The notes under the pieces are model-generated. The model did no database searches. It saw only the letters and a program-made list of their open reading frames with translations, and was not told where the DNA came from. 64,000 bases of DNA from Periconia sp. R9002 (lineage: Eukaryota > Ascomycota > Dothideomycetes > Pleosporales > Periconiaceae): NCBI GenBank assembly GCA_023627715.1, contig JAMAHW010000029.1:124001-188000 (forward strand). Reading direction: 5' to 3'. Both the position numbers and the translations under genes were made by a program. How positions within the stretch are numbered: position 1 is the first letter of the stretch; every line of letters starts with the position of its first letter. Below, in pieces: positions 33,136 to 45,223 of this stretch.

Positions 33136-34309
33136 ATGACAACCCAAATTCCCGAAAAGCAGTGGGCCCAAGTGATTGAGAAGACGGGAGGAGATATCGA
33201 CTACAAGGAGATCCCCGTACCGAAGCCCAGCTCAGATGAAGTTCTCGTCAACATCAAATACTCAGGTGTCTGCCACACCGATCTGCATGCCTGGCAAGGA
33301 GATTGGCCATTGGTATGATTTGAACCCCAAATTTGCTGTTTCACTTTGAACGTCTGCTAAATTCCAATCAAAGGCCACGAAACTCCCTCTCGTAGGTGGA
33401 CACGAAGGTGCAGGCATTGTCGTAGCTACTGGTGAACATGTGGAGGATGTCAAAGTTAGTAAAAACCATTCGCCCCTGCCTCTACACTAGAAAATTAACA
33501 CCTCGCAGGTTGGCGACCATGTAGGAATCAAATGGCTAAACGGATCATGTCTTTCTTGCGGCTTCTGTCAACAATCCGACGAGCCTTTGTGCCCCAAGCC
33601 CCTTCTCTCCGGTTACACAGTCGACGGCACCTTCCAGCAGTACGCCATCGGCAAAGCAGCACACGTTGCACGCATTCCCAAGGAGCTTCCTCTGGACGCC
33701 GTAGCACCCATTCTCTGCGCTGGTATCACCGTCTACAAGGGCCTTAAAGAGTCAGGCGCCACCCCTGGTCAATTCGTCGCCATTGTCGGAGCAGGAGGTG
33801 GTCTCGGCAGTCTAGCGATTCAATACGCCAAGGCCATGGGTCTACGAACCATTGCCATCGACACGGGCGACGAAAAGAGGGACATGTGCAAGCAGCTCGG
33901 TGCAGAGGAATTCGTCGACTTTGCCAAATCTTCAAACGTCGTCAAGGACGTACAAGCTGCCACACCCGATGGCCTTGGTCCCCACGCTGTCCTTCTCGTC
34001 GCTGTCAGTGAGAGACCCTTCCAGCAAGCTGCCGAGTACGTGCGTCCGCGTGGTACCGTGGTATGCATCGGTCTTCCCGCTGGCGCATACCTCAAAGCCC
34101 CCGTCTTCGAGAGTGTCATCAAGATGGTGACCATCAAGGGAAGTTACGTCGGCAACCGCAAGGACTCGGCCGAGGCTATCGACTTCTTTGCTCGTGGCTT
34201 GATCAAGGCACCGTACAAGATCGTAGGACTGAGCGAGTTGAAGAGCGTGTACGACAAGATGAAGAAGGGCGAGATTGCGGGTAGATATGTGTTGGACACG
34301 AGCAAGTAG
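33136..34309 (+). CDS. Zinc-dependent alcohol dehydrogenase (ADH1 type)
   Basis: NAD-linked medium-chain alcohol dehydrogenase interconverting ethanol and acetaldehyde. Exons 33136-33312, 33374-33454 and 33509-34309 give 352 residues, the usual length for fungal ADH1/AlcC-type enzymes. Catalytic zinc ligands are C46 (GVCHTD), H69 (GGHEGAG) and C156 ([10 protein letters not shown]). Structural zinc cysteines are C100, C103, C106 and C114. The NAD-binding loop is VGAGGGLG (179-186) with an acidic IDTGDEK at the end of the second strand, favouring NAD over NADP. No targeting peptide, so cytosolic. The TATA box and pyrimidine-rich leader suggest strong or inducible expression. Confidence 0.95.
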
Positions 34310-36303
34310 GCGATAAAGACGGAGGTCCTGATTGTTTTTTCCCCTTATTTTCCTTGCTGTTTACTTTCAATATTATTTACGATGTGACGGGATTCATGGA
34401 TGGACAAGAGGGAGGTTTTTTGTAACCGAAATAAAGAAGGAAAACTTTTTCTAATTGTTAACTTTTTTGTTTGCCGCACATGTGTGGTAGGAATGTGGTG
34501 GGAGCGGGAGCGAGAGCGAAAGATACAGACGATGCGACAGTTTATGTAAAATTAAACAGCTTGATTTTATACCACGATGTTACTTTCTCTACTGAACCTC
34601 AAGTCCTTTCTCGTTGATCTCTATCATAGGATATACTTTGCTTGCTTTCGTAGAGATATGACTGTAGTTAAGGGCTGTTCGCTGTTGAACTATGTCGGAA
34701 CGGTGTTTCGACGTAAACGTTGAATGGATACATGTCGTTACGAGGAGGAAGTGGACAAACTACCAGAAAAAGCCACCTGCAATTCAAGACAAGAGCGACC
34801 ATTTTTGTAATGGACAAATGGTCAGAAGAAGAAAAACAACAACGGTACTATCCGTGTTCATATCGAATCCCGCCAAACCAAGTAGGTAGACGCAGGTTAT
34901 ACAGCTTATAGATTAAAGGAAGAAGTCTAAAATAAAGCATGACGCAAAAGACATGGCCTCCACTGGTGAACTTTTGTTACAGATGCGACAACGCTAGGAA
35001 CCCTAGAACCGTGATCCGTGGTACACTATCGAGTAGTTCAAAGCTTATCTGTACTGTACGTGAATCTTAGGTGTGTGTGTGCCTGTGTGGTGAACACGCA
35101 ATGTATATTGAACCCACTTGACCGGGCTCACCACTCTGCATATGTATGGATAATAATACCCTGATAACTACCATTTGTTTGGCAATGAGATACGACATTG
35201 TAATTTTACAGCGACGGGCGTGATAAAGCGTGTGAGAGTCGCATCAATGCGTACATTGATAGCACTAGGTAGAGCAACGAGATCGGTGATGGCATCAATC
35301 ACCGTATTGACATATTAGTCGTGGTTTTTTCACCGGACTGTACCCGGATCGACAGTCGTGTCATATGGAAGATTTGGGGGACGCGTGGTGTCTAGATTGG
35401 ACGGTAGGGCGTGCAATTATTCTTATCACGAGCCCTGTGGGGGTTGTGCGTTCGTTTTCGTGGGGGTGGTTGTATTGGGCCGATAACTTGACGAAATGAG
35501 TTTTTTTGAGGGGTTGTTGGGAAGGGGTTTACGTCGACGGATGGGGTTGAAAAGATGAGAAATGTGAAAGAAAGATGGTCTTGAACGCAAACATTTGAAA
35601 ATATCGACGATGGTATGAGTAGCGTTCTAAGTGACTAGACAGCACCTGCGGAGCATGTCGTGACGTTCATGATCTACAACAATGGATGATATATTTGCCT
35701 ACCGATGATAACCAGCTCTTGGAGGGAATGGCGGGATGGTCTTATTCCTGTTGTTTTAACCGTCTTAGCTGAGTGAGAATGCTATCAATTAGCTTACGGC
35801 GGATGATTATGATTGTTGAGGTTGAGAGGAGGAGCCTCGGTATGGCATGTGATGGTTCGTTCACACGAGCTACTTCCGTAAATTGGGTCTACGATACACT
35901 TGGAAATATCCAAAGTGAAGCAATCCTGAGGCTTTTCTTATTTGTCAGAGAGTTCCTTGATGCAAATTTCGCTATGAATATAATGTGTAATCTCTTTTCG
36001 GTGACTATTCCACCAGCAGGGTCAGGAAAATCCAACTCTCTCGCTCCTCGAAATGATGTATCGTGTAGTCCAAGGTTTTTGGGTTATTGTCGGCTAGCTA
36101 ATATTAGAAAACACGAGATTTTTTGACGGATGCAAGGTCGACGATGCCGAAATCAACAATACACAAACGAATGTTGAGTACGCGCTCGCGAGGCCCCTTA
36201 CCCTATGATAGGTGTGGGAACGGTTCAGGTGCCTTCCTCAGCTTTCTTATCAACACCACCTCTGCGCCTAAAATAGCATCTCAGTATAGGAACCATACGT
36301 CCA

Positions 36304-37167
36304 TCATCGGGATCCTTTGCCGTTCATCCTTCTGTACACTGGTCCTTTCACAACGCTTTTCGTCGTTTCCGGAGTGGGAATGGCGGAAAATGTAAAGGTT
36401 GTGTCGCGTCCCCCGTTCCTCGACGTTGATTCGTGGAAGAATGCTAATGCTCTGCATGTAGGCACAAAGTATCGGCAGCCACGACTCTGCCGTACGTTCG
36501 TCGTTGGAGTTTCCGTTTTGAGCTGTCGCACCGTCACGTATATACGGTGCCAGTTTCTCGTTTTAGGAATCGGAAGTGTGACCGATGGTGAAAGGCAGTC
36601 TCTCAGTCGGGATGCCAAGAACCCTGTTGGGGAAGAGCGGGATGCATTAAGAAGGGGCAGATAACCAACGTCGGGAAACTTTTTTCTCGTCGTTTTGCAA
36701 CTTGGTCGACCTTTTGGACATTTCGAAAGCATCGTTGGTTCCGCCGCCCGAATTAACCATGCCTCCACCCGCGCAAATAACCCCGAGACGTACCGTTCCA
36801 TGACGCCGAACCGCACCTCCCGAGATCGAACTACTTCCGCGGAATCCGTAATTTTCCACCATCGAGATCGATGCGAAGGGATGGGTGGAGGGGATGCTGG
36901 TGGGATGTGACTGGAGGAGAATGTTGGAACGAGCCATTCCACGGCGACGGACGGACCGCAGCTGAAAACCAGTCTTCCTCGTATCTGCTTGACCGAAACT
37001 ATGATCGTATACGCTCGCAAATAATCCGGATTTGTGGAAAGAGGAGGCCTCGATTTTGGGCTACCAAGGCGGGATATCATGGATGTCGAGAAAATATGGA
37101 GGACACATGATGGCGCGCTGGGGAAAAAACACGTTAGGGAACGGCGAAAAGTTACCGTGTTATCCAA
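36304..37167 (-). CDS. Orphan reading frame, doubtful
   Basis: 287 codons without a stop in a region lacking known genes. The protein is Ser/Arg/Pro/Thr-rich with no motif I recognise, no signal peptide and no convincing helix. Several shorter frames overlap on both strands, which argues that low stop density rather than coding selection keeps it open. Confidence 0.15.
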   Translation of the reverse strand: MDNTVTFRRSLTCFFPSAPSCVLHIFSTSMISRLGSPKSRPPLSTNPDYLRAYTIIVSVKQIRGRLVFSCGPSVAVEWLVPTFSSSHIPPASPPPIPSHRSRWWKITDSAEVVRSREVRFGVMERYVSGLFARVEAWLIRAAEPTMLSKCPKGRPSCKTTRKKFPDVGYLPLLNASRSSPTGFLASRLRDCLSPSVTLPIPKTRNWHRIYVTVRQLKTETPTTNVRQSRGCRYFVPTCRALAFFHESTSRNGGRDTTFTFSAIPTPETTKSVVKGPVYRRMNGKGSR

Positions 37168-37692
37168 ATGCAGTGGCCACCAAAATACCGCAAAGGGAAA
37201 GAGATCGAGTACTGGCCGAAATCAGCAGAGGCGTAGTCAAGGTCGCACATGTAGTGACGTTCCCAAGGAAGTCCCAAGGATGGATCAACGAAAGTCTCTC
37301 GATGTACTCCATATACGGCGACACCGGCTTTCCTAGACACACTAAACTACTCTAGGATAATGATATGAATCAGGGGAGGGTGTTCGATGACAATACCCTG
37401 ATGGTTGAAAGCCGTTGTTGAAAACCTTGCGACTTTAAGGCTATCAATCACGACAGGAACTTGACCAACTACTAGATGAATTTAAGGAAACCGTCTAATG
37501 TGGCTCTACTCACGCATTTTTCAAATCAACAGCCAACAATCAGTTGGTCAGCTCTCCATTGTTAAGGCAAGAGAAAGAGGGGGAGAACGAGAGAAATAAG
37601 GATTTCATAATCCGTGGGTTAACTTTTCGCGGACATATTATGTGTAGAAGGATCCATCCATAGGCCTTCATTCGTGCTCTTGCCAAATCGAC

Positions 37693-38448
37693 GTGTATTG
37701 TCGCAATACGAAATCGGCTCTGGATGTATTGACCGAGCCAATATACATCTATATAATCGAAATTGACGTTGGATCTGTCCCCCCCCTTCTCAACATGGAG
37801 CTGAACCGAAAGTCAGAGATACACATACTCGCCTCAGATGGTCGATTGTTGTTACTAAGCCGTCGAGCCGTACATTTCGTTGCCAAAGGAAGGCGTCACA
37901 TGTACGATATTGTCCAATGGTACTCGGTCTTGTATTTTTACGAAGCATATCGAATGATGCAGCCTGCAGGAACTATCAGTCGCAATTATAAGCCTCACTC
38001 TATTATCCATTGGTTTCACAGCATCACTGGCTTATCAACACCACTACAACTAGTCTTTGATGTATATAGGGCTTCTCTCATAGTCCATCTCGATAGCCAT
38101 ATTCCAAATAGCTATAGGGTGATCAGAACTGGACAAACGATCGTCCGGAACCAGCCTTTTGCGTTGAGACTTATCCACTACTTGGTCCTTGTAATCGAGG
38201 AGGTTGAGAATCCATCACAAGATTACGGTTCGATCAGATTTCCCAATATTAATGTCAGCATTGTCTGCCGACAATTTCATCTTAACGTACATGAGCGCAA
38301 GCGCGACCTCGAACCGAAATTTTCTAAGAATGGAATTTACCTTCCCAACTCTCAACACTGCCGAAAGGCAAATCGGTTATGTCTAAGCGATGGCTTAGAA
38401 TTTGAAGGATCCAGGTTCATACAGTATGCTCAATATTTTAACGTTTGA
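37693..38448 (+). CDS. Orphan reading frame, doubtful
   Basis: 251 codons from ATG 37693, with a later ATG at 37795 (MELNRKSEIH). Composition is more protein-like than its surroundings: YDIVQWYSVLYFYEAYRMM and LRLIHYLVLVIEEVEN look amphipathic or hydrophobic. No domain, signal peptide or splice-extended partner recognised. It may be a lineage-specific gene or chance. Confidence 0.22.
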   Translation: MYCRNTKSALDVLTEPIYIYIIEIDVGSVPPLLNMELNRKSEIHILASDGRLLLLSRRAVHFVAKGRRHMYDIVQWYSVLYFYEAYRMMQPAGTISRNYKPHSIIHWFHSITGLSTPLQLVFDVYRASLIVHLDSHIPNSYRVIRTGQTIVRNQPFALRLIHYLVLVIEEVENPSQDYGSIRFPNINVSIVCRQFHLNVHERKRDLEPKFSKNGIYLPNSQHCRKANRLCLSDGLEFEGSRFIQYAQYFNV

Positions 38449-39467
38449 ACAAGCAGCTGACAGCTCAAGGATTGACTGCACGCGCAGCTCTAGACAGGTC
38501 CACACAGCATACGACGCTTCTATAGCTTTGCCTATCACATATACCCCTATGAGGACGTTGTTAAACACACAAGAGTCCCGAGCCTCTTAACAGCTCGGCT
38601 AAGCATTTCTCGACTGACAGCTGTCGCAGAGTGAAAAACTACAAGTAGTTGCAGCTATAATACAAAGGTCGCGGGGACATATAGCCAGGTTCGTGCTGTA
38701 CAGATACAGAAACGGCATGGGGAACAAAGCGGCTCTCACCTCCAAACCAGGGATAGGCAATTTTTTCTCCGGATAATACTACAAACCTCAGATGTCCCTG
38801 CGTGCCAGGGGCCACACGTTTGACCATATGCTTTGCATGCGGTTCTTGCAGTTGCGACATCAGCCCAGTTTTCCTTGCGCGACAGTCGCTTCCCCGCATT
38901 CTGCTTCACGCTGCTTTTTGCCAAAAGCCACGCCGCATTGGGAGGCTCCCTTTCATGAATCCCAAAACGATACTTCCCAATCGATCGTTGTACCAGATCT
39001 TGGCCGAGCCGTTACCAACTTCTTTGGGGAACCCCCTTGAATTGCTTCTATTTTCATATCTAGAGCCCTCCTAGGTGCTGAGAGTACGGAAATAGGGACC
39101 TGCCGTCTTCGTCAACGTCTACTACTCAATGGCGATTAGAAACGTGACTGGCTCGACATACAACGAGGACAACCAAATTTCCTTGGAAAGTTTCAGTTTT
39201 GCACTGGCTGGCCCCCGACACATCACCTGTTCCCCGCAGATCGAAGATTGACTATTATCCGAGCCAGTTGTGCACTCATGTGTGTAACTAAGTCTGCTGA
39301 ACTCGACTTCTAAGCGGCTGGAAGCGCATTGAACGGAAGCCTTCTCGAAAATTACCCTGATTATGGCCGGAAGGGCCGTTATTCCAAGATCCTTCATTCA
39401 GGATCCATAATGAAACGCTACTATGAATGTTTTGGCAGTGGACTAAGCTTCATCGGTTCTCCCGCTT

Positions 39468-39803
39468 TTGCGTCATGCGGTTAGTAGCTTCGAATCCCTT
39501 GACTCGTTAACAGGGGAAACTTATTGCTTTCTACGCCATCCTCATGCGTTTCGGTATCTGCATCCTGATATTACTACCTTACACCGACTACAGCAAGTTG
39601 GTGCTGTCCATTCAACAAACACTGCTGGAGTCGGGCAGAGTCACCCCACCTTCCGTATGTTAGATGGACCTGGGCAGAGTCACTCCACTTTCCGCATGTT
39701 AGACGCACCCGGTCAAGAACGAAAAACGAGCAAGTGGTATGGTTCACTTTCTGCGCATGGACAATATTTATGGGCAGGTCAACCAGTGCACTGGACAATA
39801 TGA
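39468..39803 (+). CDS. Small reading frame containing a 13-residue tandem repeat, doubtful
   Basis: 111 codons. A 39-base tandem duplication inside it yields two near-identical 13-residue units, GQSHPTFRMLDGP and GQSHSTFRMLDAP, followed by a third GQ start. Because 39 is a multiple of three the frame survives, but nothing else supports coding. Confidence 0.12.
   Translation: MRHAVSSFESLDSLTGETYCFLRHPHAFRYLHPDITTLHRLQQVGAVHSTNTAGVGQSHPTFRMLDGPGQSHSTFRMLDAPGQERKTSKWYGSLSAHGQYLWAGQPVHWTI
39633..39710 (+). repeat. 39-bp tandem duplication (two copies)
   Basis: Units 39633-39671 and 39672-39710 begin GGGCAGAGTCAC and carry ATGTTAGA near the end. They differ at about seven positions, most of them C/T changes. 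Confidence 0.85.
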
Positions 39804-42800
39804 TCTCGCCCTGTCCAGGATTTGGGATACACTAGCAGATTCAAAAACGGTTATCAATCACCATCGACAATCTACATACGCCATATGCTACAGTTTCACC
39901 GTCAAAGATGCAAAATTCTCAACATCTGCACCCCGAGTTTGAGGTTCAACTTAGGACAATCGGATTAGGAACCCGATGGGTAATAATGGGAGGGGATAGA
40001 AGTGAACCCAAGTGCGTCCTTCCCCCTCCACCATTACTCGCCTCAGCTACAGAGACAGCAGCTGTCTCATTGGGCAAAATCACAAATTCATTGGAAAATG
40101 CACTCAGAAATGTACAGCTGTCGCATTTGAACTGCATTAGCGAAACGCTCGTTGCCGAAGAGAGAGCTCCAGGTGCAAAAGAGGGGGTGTCACGCAAGTA
40201 ACAGGACAGGGCCCCCTCTGTCGTGATCTCCTTTCTGCATCTCGATATTGAGAAAGCTTCAAGTACTTTTGGAACTCACATACGCAATGCATACTCGCTT
40301 ATTTTTACAACCAGGCTCACATGTCTCCAGAGGCCCAATTCGGATTGGCGATGCAACCCGTTACATTCTTGTCAAAAGGCGGCATAAGCTACACCACAAG
40401 ACCAGCGTACCTTGTCCATTCCCAGCCATGATGTGACTCGCCATGATCTCATACGGCTCCAGGCGCGCATCTAGATGGTTCCTGTGACTAGCTTAAGCGA
40501 GCTTTCAAGTGGCCGTTACCGGCACGGGTCTGATCTCTATTGTTCTCGAGTGGGCGGATTGTATGGAGAACATGCTCGGTAGCGCAATAATATGGTACCT
40601 CTGGAAGGGGATTCCCGCCTGTGAGAAGCCCTGTTCTTCTCTAGGTACATTCGTATGAACGCAGGTAAGCAGCCTACGACCAGAAGTACGGTCACCAATC
40701 ACATGGGACGTTGAGCACGCCTTCGGCTGGCATTGAAAGTTTTGTTTTTGGGCGTAGACTCAACTCACTTGCCATCTTTTTCCAATTATCACTTCGGCAA
40801 CTATGAATCCTCCTGTCATTCTGAATCATGAGAATCGTCCCCAAACTCAGCCTCTACGTCGCTATAACTGAGGGCAGCTATAGTTGTGGTTACCGTACCA
40901 AGACTTCAAGGGACCGTTGTTTAGGCTAAACACCCCAAGGGCGTTCCCGAAACGGGATCCATACACACACTTCAGGGTCAATCAATTTGTCGAGTTTTTA
41001 CAGATTCAGAACTACACTGGACTAAACAGCGGAAACTCGACCAATCACATTTGGGAACTGTCAGGTCGAGAGGTACTTGAAGGTACAAACAACTGCGAAG
41101 ACGAGGTACCCATGTACCCTAATGCATAGACCCTACCCTCAACTTTCCCCACATTGTTACCAGCGTAAATTATGTCGCTCGTTTCTGCTATTGACGGACC
41201 ATAGATCCGCTCAACACGGTCTCCGTACGTGCAGACATCAGCAGCGATCACGGTCGCACCATCCTGTGCACTTTGCGGTCCTAGTCACGATATGCTCTTT
41301 AGCTTGATACCTTTAAAGGATGCGCTTACCTTCACCTCAATCATAGCCCCACTGCCACCAACTATTCAACGTTCTTTTTGTTATTGCTACGGTCCTATAG
41401 CACTAGCATGGTCCTCTAACAATGCATTTTTATAGCAGTGTCCAGGTTGGCTGAGGGGTACTTCAATTTATTTGATTGCGTTCTAGAAGGTTTTTTAGCG
41501 CAACGGCACGGGGCGATCTCTATCTAGGACTGTAGGACAGGAGCAACATCCATACATCCCACTGCCAGGTAGGTAGCCACTCCCGTATCCATAGCGCGAA
41601 GTCCCTCTAGGCCCGCCATTCAACGGCGCCACCGCCAACGATAAGATTGCTCGCCGTTCACAAAAGCAAAAACGACTCAACAATCATTGCGGAGATTTAC
41701 GAATCGACTATGGAGCAGCTATATCGTGTAGATGCCCTCCGCGTATCCCTCTACCGTACGTCCGTGCTGCACCGCAGCAGCTGCATTGTGGGGTGACTCC
41801 ACTGAATCCAGGTTTTGGTTCGCTTCCTCCATATACATATATGAAGTTTCCAATAACCTCAATAACGCCAATGCAGGAAAAGTGTGGAGAATGTGGAGCA
41901 GTGCCACATTTTCGAGAGGTAGCTGGGTACAGCGCAGGTCGACCACAAGGTCAGGGGCGCCATGAAATTGACGTACTGTAGTGGCACTGTCGAAATTGCG
42001 ATTTCCCTGGATTGGCCTTGCTCGCTCCTGTGAGGCGCCCGATGGAGCGGAGAGTAGGCAAGGGCATCCGAAGACTGATGCAGGTCCACCAGTTCACTTG
42101 TAAAGTCTAGTAGAAGTGCTGGGGATGAGTTAGAGGCACACTGCTGGCATCATAACAGTTTACATTTGCATCTGGCTTCGAGACCAACCGTCATTGTGCG
42201 TTGAAAGCATACGAAGCAGCGTTGAGGATGTGTTGTAGAAGGCTGCCTTAATGCGTCTGTGCTAAGATGGATTGATTGTCAGCGAACACATGAGCAAGCA
42301 CGGGCATACCGACCTACATGCACGCAAGCTGTACAGGTGGCGACCAACAACTGCGTGTACGATCTTCACCACATACTTACGTATGTACATATGTATATGC
42401 AGCAACCAAGTCACCAGACTTGCTGTGTACCGGGCTGAATGAGACTTTGAAATGAAGGATGGACCTGTAACAAGGCAGAGATCAATGCCATTCCTGGGTG
42501 AGACCCAGCTGAAAGCAGACACAGCCCAACAATAACAGCCCACAATAATAGCTTGATTATTGACGTAAATCTGGGGTGCATGAAGATGAACAGCGAGCCT
42601 GCAAAGTCATATCCAAATTTGCGCTGTCAATCAGGTATCCACCGTTTCCGATGCATACATGACCACACCCTCCCTCCTCGGCCCGTTTCGGCTTGGTGCC
42701 GTGGTCTTGTCTTGCGCGGAGGGTGAGGGACCGGATCAACACGAGCCGTCCATACAGGGCAGCACGGGCTTTTTGAAGTGATGGTGTGCTCGCACGGGGT

Positions 42801-43323
42801 ATTACTCGTCCACCATTCCTCGATCTGAAACTACACTCGCAGAATCTGGCTGCAAGGCAGGCGTAGGCCGGTCGCGATCGAGGTACATGGCGCCGAAATA
42901 GCCCTACTAGTTTTCTACCCCGTTAGTTTCGAATAACATGAGGCCAAGTAATCCGGTAGTGCTTGCTGTCGGTATTGGAGTGAAGCGATCAGTACTATGG
43001 GGACTGGAACAGGGAAGACCGAGGGGGGTGTGAATGCTCGTTGTGGCTTTGGTCATGTCGCACTTCTGACCCAGATACCAAGGTACGTACTTTAGCGAAA
43101 TACATCTTCTCCCCAGTTATCGCGACCAGGGAGCTTATTTGTCCCCGGATATAGCGCAAAACAATCTTTCAGTTCCAAGTAACCGTCCGACCTGGCCTCA
43201 GGCTACGGTAGGCCCCAAGGATTGAGTCGACGAAGAAGAAATTAGTAGAGAATAAGAAACTCAAGCTCATTTATTTCGCGGCGACGAGGAGAAACGTTTA
43301 CAATAAGCTTCAAATGTCTGTTT

Positions 43324-43337
43324 GGGGGGGGGGGGGG
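43324..43337 (+). repeat. G14 homopolymer run
   Basis: Fourteen consecutive G, flanked by TTT and CGG, inside the gene-poor stretch. Confidence 0.9.
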
Positions 43338-45223
43338 CGGTCGAGCGGAGCATTTGCGGCGTACGCGGTCAGCAACTCCACAAACTACTCCCAGAGCATC
43401 GCTGATTCCATCTGCAAGCAGCCCACCACTTGCCTGTTCCAACTACCGCGCTCTCCCTTTGTTTCGGTGCGTTCAGCTCTCCTCTTGAGCGCTCGCCTGC
43501 TCACACACCCCGTCACTTTTATTTTTTTCGTGATTACCGACAGGCGCATTGATGAATACGGGCCCACTTTCTCCCATCATCTCGTTCGTTCCTGCCTTAG
43601 ACTAAGAAAGTGCTATACTGACTCTTTTAAAGTACGTATGGAAGGCCTGAAACGGGACAGTGGTCGATGTAACGTTGATAGAAACGGGGGAAAGTTGGGG
43701 AACGGGAATCGACAAGGAAATCAAAGCCTTGGTAGGTCATGTCAAGCTTCGCTAGCCTACCGAATGTATCTACGTGGCAGGCTGTCACCTGAGGCGTAGT
43801 GTATGGGAAAGGGCAGACAAAACAAAGTTTGTTATCGGCAGGGTTGTTGCGCATATTTTATGTAGGCGTTAAGCTACTAACGTTAGCCGACCCGGCCTGA
43901 CCTGACCTTGTACCGTATACTGTACATGTACGGTATTTACCATCCAAAACCCATACCGAACCCCTTCGATCAAGAGAATGGATCTCGCGACTACACGAGT
44001 TGATCTCGGGGTTCCTGGAGACGGGCAAAGATAGCACCGCAAACGAAGCCTATGAAGAAAGAGTGAAGGTAATGAACTGGTTGTTAGACGGTGGAGTACA
44101 GGATTCAGCATGCGCCCCATGTTGAGGCGCGTTTTCACCGTACAGGGTCATATATTATTAAGTGTCCAGGTTGTGAGCAATTTCAAATTCTATTTTTTCA
44201 ACGCATATATAATATAGGCCCTCGACTATTGCGTTTACCTATATGGTGGAAACTGTTCAATAATACTCTAACTTGAAGAGCGGAGCGATGTATGCGAGGA
44301 AGTGCGGAGGCGAGGGCGGAATAAGGAGAAACAAAGTTCACTATCGACAAGTACCGGTATAGCAAATGGGAAAAGACGAGGAAAATTTGGGAAGGAGCGA
44401 GCAACGTCCGAAGCGGCTGCGATTTCTTAGTGGCGTATGCATACGCGCACTCTGCTAAGTGCTTGATCCCTCCGGTAATCATGAGATCTCACTCATCGAG
44501 CTCGGGCAAATCCTTCTGAATCCTTTCAGGAATTTTCCCTCCTCGGCTTATGCTGCGTTTACTCTGCAATGTTTCTCGGCAGTTTAGATGAGACCACTAT
44601 ATTTATGATTCGGTAGATAGTTATCCCAACTTGAAAACCCGCATTGTAAGAGAAACGAAGGGTTGACGCCACTGACTCCTTGACGGGGAATTCAACTCGT
44701 TTAACCTATATAATAAATAATGGTATATTGCATTGAAACAGACCGAGGAACATGTTGCGCATGAAAGTTCGACGAAAAGGAGGAAGGTATTAGAGGTTCA
44801 GAGACAAACAATGGTAATCAGGAAATTGTAAGCGGGTATTGACAATTATGATACGTGCGCTTTTTTTTTCACGTGGAAGACGACGCCAAATGGAAAGAGT
44901 GGTTGTAAAACGTCCCAAGACCCTAACCAATCTCTTGTAACTCATATACTCCAGTGCACCCTTGAAAACATGAAGCCACCCAACCCAAAAGAGAGCAGAT
45001 GATTAAAAAGGAAAGCGACCCCAATTCTGAAACTTAAAAGGGTAATTATGCAGAAAATAAAACTCCCGGGGACAGACGATACACAATGAAGAGGAAATGG
45101 TGTCATAATCTAGGACTTGAAAGAATTTTTCCGACCGGTGAAAAGAATGCAGGTACCGAATGAGCCAGGCAAGGTTACAACATGTGCTGCGTGGAGAAGC
45201 GTCATAGAGCAAAACTCCGACAC

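Larger units (their letters stand above)
34310..45223. other. 10.9 kb gene-poor stretch
   Basis: No gene of a recognised family on either strand. Base composition is not obviously AT-skewed and CpG dinucleotides are frequent, especially at about 36.1-37.3 kb, so it does not look like RIP-mutated repeat DNA. Contents noted separately: two long orphan reading frames (36304-37167 minus, 37693-38448 plus), a 39-bp tandem duplication (39633-39710), a G14 run (43324-43337) and a 7-bp inverted repeat near 43911-43935. It could hold long non-coding transcripts, decayed DNA or lineage-specific genes. Confidence 0.6.

Noticed and set aside
34310..45223. RIP-mutated transposon graveyard
   Set aside because: No strong AT skew, CpG is frequent and no reverse transcriptase, integrase or transposase fragment was recognised.
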